The notes under the pieces: generated by a model
The model's database searches: none
What the model saw: the letters and a program-made list of their open reading frames with translations, nothing else
What the model was told of the DNA's origin: nothing
Part shown: one piece after another, positions 55,193 to 64,000 of the stretch
Layout: each line of letters opens with the position of its first letter
Position numbering within the stretch: position 1 is the stretch's first letter
NCBI GenBank assembly: GCA_026122225.1
Contig: JANEZZ010002357.1
Location: 62,001-126,000 of the forward strand
Length of the DNA: 64,000 bases
Direction: 5' to 3'
DNA from: Heloderma charlesbogerti
Lineage: Eukaryota; Chordata; Lepidosauria; Squamata; Helodermatidae
Program-made: the position numbers and the translations under genes

Positions 55193-55683
55193 TAGAGATG
55201 AGCTAATCTGTCAGTTTCATTTTCTCCCACATTCACACTTTAAAATCTCAAGTTCTTTCTGTCGTAAACCTTTGTGAATTATGGTAAACTCTAATAAAAA
55301 ACAAACTGGAATTAAATTCTCACCCATCTGCACCGGCCAAATTCAACACGTGCAGCTATTCCCAGCATGGAGAGAACTATGATGTCCCCGCCTTACCATA
55401 AAGCTGCTAACGATGAGAAGCCTGTCAGAAAACAGGGGTGGCCACTCTAAGTCAGCACTAACAAGGCTGAACACATATGGATTCAAACTCAGACTTCGAA
55501 GAGCTAAGCACTCAAAGCCCTGGGCCTGGAGGGACAAATCTCTCCATTTTGGTTTTGCCCTCCCTCCTCCTCCTCCTTCTTCTAAAGATCTCAGGTCCCC
55601 TTTACCCAGAATATGGGGAACTTTTCAAATTCTGGTACATTCTTATCAAAACCAAACTGAACTGAAATTCTCATCTATCCCTA
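55193..55683. mobile_element. Composite repeat X-Y-X, copy B
   Basis: 491 bp beginning TAGAGATGAGC and ending TCTATCCCTA; flanks ATGCTAGT (55185-55192) and ATGGTGGT (55684-55691) share 6 of 8. Module X occurs at about 55193-55329 and 55541-55683 around the 211 bp segment Y (55330-55540). Y differs from the Y of copy A at about 16 of 211 positions, with no length change. The left X modules differ far more. Confidence 0.75.
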
Positions 55684-55689
55684 ATGGTG

Positions 55690-57750
55690 GTGCACCCTTT
55701 TCTCACCCAAGTGACAAGCTGCATCTACCAATATTCCCTTTTCTACATGGCTATTCAAGGTACAGATGCCCTATTCACCTTGGCACCTAAGTGAGGATCT
55801 GTAATTTAGGCCACAATGCTCTTGTCCATGACCAGCACCTAGTAAGGGTGGGTGTGTTGGGACTACTAACCCAGCAAGGATCCAGAGGAGATGGAGTGCT
55901 GATATCCTTGTTCTCAGCTCCTCCTCATCCTGATATTTTGCTGAGTCATTGCTTACAGGTCTATCTTCTCCCACCTCCCAAGTAGACCCTTCCTTCCAAG
56001 GAGCCTCCTGGCAGCCCAAAGTCTCTCCTACACGGATTCTGGGCTTCCCATTGCCTTTGCTGCCACCTTTGCTCTTGAGGCCGAGGGGGTGAAAGAGGAG
56101 ATTTAGGGATGGAGGCAGGACTTGGGGTATGATTGGAAGGGGTATCAGGGGGCCAGCTGAGACATCCATGACACAAGGCACTTTGGCCTGCCTTGGGTAT
56201 ATAGTGGGTTCCTGAGTTGTACGGTCATTCTCCACAGGATTCCACCATGCCTCTTCCTCTGAGGAGGTCTTCCAGATTCTGGGTCAGACAGGATCCTGAC
56301 ACATATACATACACTTAGGGTGAAATCCCATTGAGATAGTTGGTGGTCTCTGAACCCTTTTCCCCCTCTACGCGCTCCGTTTACAAGCACAGAGACAGCA
56401 GTGGTGCGGAAAGAACAGCACCTGCCACAAGGGGGTGGGAGAGGGGAGCATGGTTTCTGGAAAATCTCATGGCTGTCTAAACAGTGTCTAGTGGTCATAG
56501 GACTGCTCTCTTAGCTGGGAAAAAGTCCCCTTGACATTACTGGGACTTACTTCTGAATAGACATGCACAGGGCCCCACTGTTATTTACAGGGTATGGCAT
56601 ATCTCAATTAATCCTTCCCAGCTAAATTAATCCTTCCATGGCTGTTCCCAGCTACAGCAATTATTAATTCTTTGCTGTTTTTCAGCAGGATGCAATCACA
56701 TTGCATTAACCAGAAAACAGATAACAGCATCTCTTGTATCAGCAATGGAAATCTTCATGTGTTAACTGTGGTCCTGAAGAAATCTTGCATTTCTCAGTTA
56801 TTTAATTGTACTTAGCTAGCTAATAACACTGTAATGGACTACCACATTAGAAACAAAGAACAATAGCTTTAAGAAAGATCTGGCCATTTCTTTATCTTTG
56901 CATTGCCATTCATAATAAAAGCAATTAGGTATTCCCCATTTAATATCTTTCTGTGTCACTCAGCAAAGCCACTTTCCCCTTCATTTACTTTCCGGTGTTT
57001 CTTTTATTACCAATTACACAAACTGCAGTGATTAATTTAGATTACCATAAGGCCTTGCACAAGACTATATAGTGTTTAAACATTATGAAGATCTAACCAC
57101 TCAATAAGCTCAATGGATCTTTGTACGGAGTACTAGAAGGTCTTTGTCTGGACAGTTTAAAATTCAGTCTCCAATATATATCATATCCAATTAAAAGTCT
57201 GAGCACAAAATCTGGCTTAAAACCTTCTTACTGTTCAAACATTTGAGCATCCTTTGGCAAGAGGTGCTGCAGGCATACAACTTATCACATTTAGGACAGT
57301 TGAGTGTGCCCATCAAGACACTGCAATCTTAGTCCAAGAAACACTGTAATACTGTCCCCAAAGAATCCATAGCTGTAACAGGGGTTGCCAGAAATACAGG
57401 ATGGACTTGGACAGTGCAGGAATAGACTGCACTTCAAAACTAACTGCCAAGTCTCCACAACACCCAATGCATTTGTGCCAGATCTTAAAACCGTCACATT
57501 CCTAACACCTACAGCCCAAACAGGAGACTGGAAGACCACTCTAAAGAAGAAGATTGCTTTGGCTAGGCGTCCTTGTAATGCGTAATATACCAAAGTTGAA
57601 ACTGTTTATTTTTTCATTAGAAAATGGTGCTTGAAGGAAAGGAAATGTCACCTTTTCTCCCCCAAACATTCATTTCTTAAGAGACAAGATTTTATTTAGA
57701 CAGAAGAGCAGCTGTGAGCATTAGATGTGAATAAGACAAAGTGTCCTGTG
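55690..57750. other. Long unassigned stretch
   Basis: 2 kb without a recognised family, apart from a family B scrap (ACTGGGACTTACTTCTGAAT) near 56535-56565. No supported exon. Confidence 0.45.
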
Positions 57751-57761
57751 GCCTCTTATAC

Positions 57762-57884
57762 CAGCCCTTGCCTCCAGGTGCATTGGACTACAATTCCTAG
57801 CATTCTTGGCCATTCACCATGCTGCTGGGGCTCATGGGAGTTAAGGTCCAGAACATCTGGAAGGCACCAGGTTGGGGAAGGTGG
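57762..57884. mobile_element. hAT-type foldback element, family A
   Basis: 123 bp; left end CAGCCCTTGCCTCCAGG, right end CCAGGTTGGGGAAGGTGG. Flanks TCTTATAC (57754-57761) and TCTTATGC (57885-57892) match 7 of 8. Confidence 0.85.
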
Positions 57885-57953
57885 TCTTATGCCAATTATT
57901 TTATTGTAGCATAAGATGTTGAGGATTTTTATGGTGGCATAAGTTTTGTGACA

Positions 57954-58216
57954 GATACTGAAGCTGAAGCTCAAATATTTTGGCCACCTAATGTGAAGAG
58001 AAAACTCTCTGGAAAAGACCCTGATGCTGGGAAAGACTGGAGGCAAAAGGAGAAGGGGACAGCAGAGGATGAGATGGCTAGATAGTATCACTGATGCAAT
58101 GAATATGGACTTGAGCACGCTCCGGGAGAGAGCGCAGGACAGGAAGGCCTGGTGTGCTATGGTCCATGGGGTCACGAAGAGTCGGACACGACTGAATGAC
58201 TGAACAACAACAAAGC
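57954..58216 (+). mobile_element. RTE-BovB LINE, 5'-truncated
   Basis: 263 bp equal to the last part of BovB ORF2 and the 3' end. It has about 16 differences from the same part of the long BovB, about 94 percent identity by eye. A 9-bp TSD TTTGTGACA (57945-57953, 58217-58225) flanks it. Confidence 0.93.
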
Positions 58217-58225
58217 TTTGTGACA

Positions 58226-59095
58226 TGGAGTGGGGTGTCCTGAGAATTCCCGCAAGTGGGCAACATCATATCAAGGGAGAAGGGGATGAGAGTAGTATGG
58301 GAGAAGATGGTGGAGAAGAATGGGGAAAGCGTTACGGAAGAGCTCTGAAGGGGCCAAGGGAATTGTGTCCCTTGATTGATAGTGTGTTCTAGTACAAGAT
58401 TATTGTTATTTTTATTTAACTGCATGCTAAATTCCAAGGCCTATTCATCTGTCTGTAAACAACCCCCTGCCCCCACATCTGTGAGTCTGGACATGCAAGA
58501 ATGGGCAAAGCGCTACAGGAATCGGAGAGGAGAGGGTTTTTTTTAAAAAAAAATCTATGCCTTCTCACCCACTCATTTCTAACAGATGTATTTATTTATT
58601 ATGTCACTTCCCTTAATCTTTTGGCCTTTGCCAGGTCCACCAGGCAGCTCACAAAAGCAAATAACAGAACTGTCATGAGCTAGGGGTGAGCTGATTAACT
58701 GTATGAGCCATTCATTCATTAATTAAATTTGCATAAGAGTGAAACGAGAGTTGTGCGCACATGTGTCATAGCAGGGCACCTTTTTAGCAGAGGGATTCCT
58801 TCTTCTGTGAGAGAGACTGGGGAAGGGAGAGGAATGCCTCTTTAAAGACAGCACTAGCCACCTGCAGTGCTTACAAGTACTTGCATTAAAAATAATTTAA
58901 AAGACATCTGAAAACTATTGCCCAATTAAAAGACCACCTTTTTTAGTTAAAGGTTTTTTTTCCAGTGATTACCTGATAAATCAGTACCATGTGCAGCCCA
59001 AAAGATGCATCACAGGCATGCCACTGCCCATTGCCTGCTTCTGCCCCCGCCCACAGGTACTTAAGGCGGGCTGCTAGAGGCAGCGCCTCGGTGTC
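58226..59095. other. Unassigned non-coding stretch
   Basis: Nothing recognised. Confidence 0.4.
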
Positions 59096-59098
59096 GCG

Positions 59099-59138
59099 CC
59101 AAGTGCGATGCTAAGTGCGCACTTAGCGTCGCACTTGG
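59099..59138. repeat. 40-base near-perfect palindrome without loop
   Basis: CCAAGTGCGATGCTAAGTGC is followed directly by GCACTTAGCGTCGCACTTGG, its complement at 19 of 20 positions. It lies just before or at the start of the L2 element. Confidence 0.9.
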
Positions 59139-59341
59139 AGTTGCGTAGGACCTGAAGATCTACCCACCTGCCTCTCCAGAGACACCAGCAGCCACAATAC
59201 CAGCAGCAAATAGCAGCAGCAGCTTTAAAGACAAGGGGAAGGGGCAAATTTGGACTATCAGCTCCTTCTTAGCTGCTGTTCTCTTTTATCTCTTTTATAT
59301 TCTTTTAAACTGTTGTGTATTTTATATCCTAATATTTTAAT

Positions 59342-60485
59342 ATGTGCCTGGGAGGACTATTGGGCAACTCAGGGGGTGGGGGAGGTGCCACCATAACTGT
59401 GGTCACGGGCAGGGGGAGGTATGGCGTTGGGGGATTAACAGGCCAGCTGAGGAGAAGAGGGGCTAGACACCTTACAGCTGTCCCCTCTTCTGGTTCTTTC
59501 CCCAACCTGATGGTTCCTGGCAGCCTTACCAGTCTGCCCTCGGGTCTGGTGGTGCTGCTGCTGAATGCCAGGTCGGCCCAAAATAAGACCTCCCTCATCC
59601 ATGATTTGATTGTGGATGAGGGGGCTGACCTGGCATGTATTACTGAGACCTGGGTGGGGGAACTGGGAGGGGTCACTCTCTCCCAGCTGTGCCCTCCTGG
59701 GTCGGGGAGGGGGGGTTGCCGTGGTCTATAGGAACTCAATCTCCCTCTCCAGGCTTCCTGCTCATTCGAGTGCAGATCTTGAGTGTTTGTACCTTGTGTT
59801 GGGTACCCGGGACAGATTAGGGATTCTGTTGGTGTACCGCCCACCCCGCTGCCCATCAGACTCCCTGCCTGAGCTGGCGGAGGTGGTCTCGGACTTGGTG
59901 TTGAGGACCCCCAGGATGGATCTCAACTTCCATGCTGAGGCCGCTGTATCCAGGGCGGCTCAGGACTTCATGGCCGCCATGACAACCATGGGGCTGTCCC
60001 AACAGGTCATCGGCCCAACGCATATAAAAGGACACACGCTTGATCTGGTTTTCTCGACTGGGCAGGTGGATGGTGATCTGAAAGTGGAGGAATTAACATC
60101 TGTCCCTTTGTCATGGTCAGATCACTTCCTGCTGAGGTTTAGACTTCTGGCGGCCTTTCCCCTCTGCAAGGGTGGGGGACCTATTAAAATGGTCCGCCCC
60201 CGGAGATTAATGGATTCCGATGGATTCCAAAGGGCTCTGGGGGATTTTCCTGCTGGTATGGCTGGTGCTCCTGTTGAAGCCCAGGTCGCTCTGTGGAATG
60301 CAGAGGTGACTCGGGCGGTTGACACGATCGCGCCCAAGCGCCCTCTCCCTCTGAGCAGAGCCCAGCCAGCTCCTTGGTATACACCTGAGCTGAGGGCAAT
60401 GAAGCAAGAGGGGAGACGGCTAGAACGCAGGTGGAGGAAAACTTGTGCTGAGTCTGACCGAACACAGGTAAGAGCCCACTATTGA
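59342..60485 (+). pseudogene. L2 ORF2, endonuclease domain
   Basis: The frame from 59342 carries VVLLLNARSAQNK and ACITETWVG (endonuclease motifs) up to the G-run, where an extra base moves the reading to the next frame. That frame continues through GGVAVVYRNSISLSRL, ILLVYRPPRCP, a MDLNFHAEA stretch where most relatives have a GDFN box (so the Gly is lost here), THIKGHTLDLVFS and LSWSDHFLL with the final Asp-His pair. It runs to the TGA at 60483-60485. Confidence 0.85.
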
Positions 60486-60494
60486 GCCTACTCT

Positions 60495-62324
60495 GTGGCG
60501 GTGAGGGTGGCAAAGAGGCAGTTCTTTTCCACCAGCATTGCATCTTCTCAGTGTCGTCCAGCGGAGCTTTTCCGAGTGGTTCGCGGCCTGTTACATTCTG
60601 GGCCAGGGAGAGAGACGGTGGAACCCTCGGTAGCACGCTGTGACAAGTTTGCACGGCACTTTGAGGATAAAGTCGCTCAGATTCGTCATGAATTGGACAC
60701 CACCATTAATGCAGTTCCATTGGTAGAGGCGTTCAGAGCACCGTCTGGTCCAGTTTTATTGGATGAGTTTCAGTTACTGAGGCCTGAGGATGCGGACAAG
60801 GTGCTTGGCCAAGTCCGATCGACCACTTGTGTGCTTGACCCTTGCCCTTCATGGCTTATTAAATCAAACAAGGAGGGGTTGTCCGGCTGGGTCCAGGAGG
60901 TTGTAAATTCCTCCTTGAGAGAGGGAGTGGTGCCTGCTGCTTTAAAAGAGGCAGTAATTAGACCACTCCTGAAAAAGCCTAACCTGGACCCAGAGGATGT
61001 TAACAATTATAGGCCAGTGGCCAACATCCCCTTCCTGGGCAAGGTGCTTGAGCGGGTGGTTGTAGGACAGGCACTCTTGAATGAAATGGATTATCTAGAT
61101 CCATTTCAATCGGGCTTCAGGCCTGGTTTTGGAACAGAAACTGCCTTGGTCGCCCTGTGGGATGACCTCTGCTGGGAGAGAGACAGGGGGAGTGTGACCC
61201 TGTTGATTCTCTTGGACCTCTCAGCGGCTTTCGATACCATCGACCATGGTATCCTTCTGGATAGGTTGTCTGGGTTGGGAGTTGGAGGCACTGCACTACA
61301 GTGGTTCCGCTTCTACTTGGATGGCCGATTCCAGAAGGTGGTGCTGGGGGATTATTGCTCTGTGCCATGGCAATTGTGCCATGGGGTTCCACAGGGCTCT
61401 ATTCTATCCCCCATGCTGTTTAACATCTACATGAAACCGCTGGGGGAGGTTATCCGGAGGTGTGGGCTGAGGTGCCATCAATATGCGGATGACACCCAGC
61501 TCTACCTCTCTTTCTCATCAAAACCAGGTGAGGCAGTGGCTGTTCTGAACCAGTGCCTGGGCACGGTAATGGACTGGATGAGGGCTAATAAACTGAAACT
61601 CAATCCAGACAAGACGGAGGTACTGTTAGTGGGTGGTTCGTCTGCCCGGCTAGGTGATATTCAACCTGTTCTGGAGGGGGTTGCACTCCCCCTAAAGGAT
61701 CAGGTTCGTAGTTTGGGGGTGCTCTTGGATCCAGAACTGTCACTTGAGGCACAGGTGAACTCAGTGGCACGGAGCACTTTTTATCAGCTTAGGCTGGTAT
61801 ACCAACTTCGCCCTTATCTGGACAGAGATAGCCTAGCTACAGTTATCCATGCTCTGATAACTTCTCGTCTGGATTACTGCAATGCGTTATACGTGGGGCT
61901 GCCTTTGAAAACGGTCCGGAAACTTCAGCTGGTCCAAAATCGGGCAGCAAGATTGTTAACAGGGACTGGCCTGCGAGCTCATATTACGCCAGTACTTTTC
62001 CAGCTGCACTGGCTGCCAGTCCATTTCCGGGCTCGATTCAAAGTGCTGGTGTTAACATTCAAAGCCCTTAACGGCTTGGGGCCAGGTTACCTGAAGGATC
62101 GCCTCCTCCCATATGTGCCTGCCCGGACCTTAAGATCATCATTAGCGGCCCTTCTCCGTGAGCCCCTGCCAAAGGAAGTGAGGTGTGTGGCTACTAGGAG
62201 GAGGGCTTTTTCTGTTGTGGCACCCCGGCTCTGGAATGAGCTCCCTAGTGAGGTTCGCCTGGCGCCTACATTGTATTCCTTTCGGCGCCAGGTGAAGACC
62301 TTTTTATTTTCCCAAGCATTTTAG
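60495..62324 (+). pseudogene. L2 ORF2, reverse transcriptase and C-terminal part
   Basis: 609 codons in the same frame as the preceding endonuclease part; only the TGA separates them, so the ATG at 60495 is internal. Motifs: NNYRPVANIPFLGKVLE near 168-184, LLDLSAAFDTIDH near 239-251 (catalytic Asp), HGVPQGSILSPMLFNIY near 295-311, HQYADDTQLYLSF with YADD at 330-333, and the C-terminal FKVLVLTFKALNGLGPGYL and AFSVVAPRLWNELPSEVRL. The domain is complete. Confidence 0.92.
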
Positions 62325-62658
62325 CTTTCTAAATTTTTATCTTTGCTGTTTTAAATCTGTATTTTAAACTCCTGTACTGCTGCTAGGTTTTATTGTGGTT
62401 GTATTATTATATTGTGGTTTTAATGTTCTATATATTTTAAATTGTTTTATTGTGTGTTGTTTGGTTTTAATTTTTGTGAACCGCCCAGAGAGCTTCGGCT
62501 ATTGGGCGGTATAGAAATGAAATAAATAAAATAAAATAAATAAAATATTGCCAGCCTAGCTGAGCAATCCTTGTTCAGTCCTAATAAAAATGGGTGTGTG
62601 CCTATCACCCTTTTCAGTCACTCTAAGGGCATACAGTAAATTCAGCAGTCCTCAGAAC

Positions 62659-63187
62659 TGTCAGGGTGGACACTAAGCCCATAGAATCCCAGAGTAGTTC
62701 TGATTCTGAGGAATAGCAGCCGTTCCTGGGAGAGGAGCATGCTCATCCTTCCCAGGGCCAACAGCTGGCAGGGATTCCTCCCACCGGCATTCCTAGCCTA
62801 GATAGCAGTCCCGGGAGTGAGAGAGCGTGGGAAGCAGACTTGCTGGACGCGCGACGCCAATGCAGGGAGCGGCGCCAAATGGAAGGCGCGGAAAGGAGGT
62901 GTAGTGCCTGGATGGCGCGCAAACAACGGTTGCGCCCAGAGGATCCAAAGGAAAAGGGGAGGGACTCTCCCTAGCCCATAAGTTCAGGGTCTGCCAGTGA
63001 TTCTCCTTCAAACAGGGACCAACTGTTCCAACTTAGGGCATAGGTACTCTGCTGCTCATAGCTAGTTGCTAACAGTAGAGTCGTTAAGTTGTAAAAGAGG
63101 AATAAAGCTTTGAAAAGAATCCCTTTGTCTGTGTCAGGACTTGGCTACTGGATTAGACTGAGAGAGGCCTCCAAGGAGCCCTTGACA
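62659..63187 (+). mobile_element. Solo LTR 2
   Basis: 529 bp from TGTCAGGG to CTTGACA with a perfect 5-bp TSD AGAAC (62654-62658, 63188-63192). AATAAA lies at 63101-63106. The frame set from the LTR start has a single TAG after SSSDSEE and is then open through the conserved patch 62840-62974. It lies just after the L2 tail, in the same orientation as LTRs 1 and 3. Confidence 0.9.
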
Positions 63188-63298
63188 AGAACATGCAAGC
63201 AGGGGCTCTTTATGCACATTCTAATGCAGGGTGCAGAACCCACCGCTCCTATGAGTGAGTTGTCAGGACCAAAGGAGTTGTTCAGTAGTAGGGATCAG

Positions 63299-63665
63299 GG
63301 AGAAATGTATTCAGTTCATTACCTAATTTTGCACTGTGCAAACTAAAACTCAATCATTCTTCAAAATTCATACTTTTCCGAATTTTGCAAGGAATACAAA
63401 AATGCACATATTGGAGAAAACTATGTTCAAATATGTATTATATTAGGAAACCTGCTTGCAAATATGTGTATATTACACAAAATGTATAAAAATGCATGTA
63501 TTTGATGAAATGTGCACAAATTGCTTATCATTTTCATGCCTTTAAAAGTCCTCAAAGTTCAGGATGGACCAAAGGTAAGACTGGAGAAATTCTCAAAGTT
63601 TGGGATGAACTGAATTTAAGATTGGAAAAATGGGAAACTGAAATTGACATATTTGTTCATCCCTA
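63299..63665. mobile_element. AT-rich hAT-type element, 367 bp
   Basis: Ends TAGGGATCAGGG and TTGTTCATCCCTA are imperfect inverted repeats. Flanks TTCAGTAG (63291-63298) and TTCAGAGG (63666-63673) share 6 of 8. The interior has repeated AAAATGCA(C/T) and ATATTAGGA words like the element at 20620. Confidence 0.7.
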
Positions 63666-63673
63666 TTCAGAGG

Positions 63674-64000
63674 CAGATCTGGGTTTGGGAAGCCAAGTCC
63701 TCCATCAAACTTGAAAAAGTGGTGCAGAGAATGGGTTGTGATTTAGAGGAAAGGAGTGGGGGGCAGAAGCGGGGTTCTTAACCCTCCCCTGTCTGCTGCT
63801 TCTCCCCTGAATTTCCTCCCTTGGCCACTTTTTGCTGGCTGGGTTTTCTTCAATGCATGTTTGCTGTTGCTGGGGGAAAGGTAGCTGAGAGATAGGAATG
63901 AAGGGGGAAATTGTGGACGTGGGCAGGTTAAGGCACCTTCGCCCACCTGCCAATTTCCCCCTCCAAATCACATACTATCCTAACATTTTCAGATGACCAA
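63674..64000. other. Unassigned end of window
   Basis: Nothing recognised. Confidence 0.4.

Larger units (their letters stand above)
59140..62548 (+). mobile_element. L2-clade LINE, near full length
   Basis: About 3.4 kb with a 5' leader, one large ORF2 split by two lesions, and a 3' UTR ending CGGCTATTGGGCGGTATAG and an AAATA/AAAATA tail at about 62518-62546. Lesions: an extra base in the G-run near 59700-59712 and a TGA at 60483-60485. I found no TSD and the 5' boundary is uncertain. It is the reference for the many L2 scraps in the window. Confidence 0.92.

Noticed and set aside
57756..58226. 156-codon minus-strand frame
   Set aside because: Antisense of the truncated BovB at 57954-58216 and a family A element.
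59329..59856. 175-codon minus-strand frame
   Set aside because: Antisense shadow of the L2 endonuclease region.

Overview
The window reads as non-coding DNA from a squamate reptile (lizard or snake); I cannot name the species. The evidence is the repeat content: a nearly complete RTE-BovB LINE plus two truncated copies, a Sauria-type SINE whose tail copies the BovB 3' end, many CR1 and L2 LINE pieces with squamate-style A-rich tails, MIR/CORE-like tRNA SINEs, three solo LTRs, and an unusually varied load of short hAT-type DNA transposons. I found no host protein-coding exon, tRNA gene, rRNA gene or CRISPR array that I can support. This looks like intergenic or long-intron sequence.

Layout. 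0-10 kb: a CR1 reverse-transcriptase relic on the minus strand, CR1 and L2 3' ends, solo LTR 1 (2397-2949), hAT elements at 4202 and 5061, a 270-290 bp tandem repeat (7151-7800), and a truncated BovB (9127-9526) inside an older AT-rich repeat. 10-20 kb: solo LTR 3 (10475-11037), a composite element (11697-12172), a CR1 3' end, foldback elements near 12.9 and 15.4 kb, and a CR1 ORF1 remnant (14065-14562). 20-40 kb: sparse unique-looking DNA with hAT copies, the Sauria SINE (23703-24042), a 177 bp tandem duplication (26416-26740), and a CR1 interrupted by two hAT elements (32668-33233). 40-48 kb: a 554 bp hAT element, the near full-length BovB (41637-44860), and an old minus-strand L2. 48-64 kb: more hAT copies, the second composite element (55193-55683), a third BovB, a near full-length L2 (about 59140-62548), and solo LTR 2 (62659-63187).

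The elements make an archive of nested insertions: BovB into an AT-rich repeat, two hAT elements into one CR1, a foldback into another CR1, a Sauria SINE into a SINE tail, and an L2 scrap into a SINE. Target-site duplications (TSDs) are often still readable: 5 bp for the LTRs, 8 bp for the hAT elements, 9-14 bp for BovB and Sauria. Autonomous partners are partly present: BovB could supply the machinery for the Sauria SINE, and L2 for the A-rich-tailed pieces. No hAT transposase is visible, so the hAT elements are all non-autonomous.

The most unusual observations are: (1) three divergent solo LTRs share a gap-free reading frame of about 44 codons whose identical residues are often written with different synonymous codons; (2) a composite X-Y-X repeat occurs at two loci 43.5 kb apart, with Y much better conserved than its left flank; (3) about fifteen hAT elements have readable 8-bp TSDs and belong to many sequence families.
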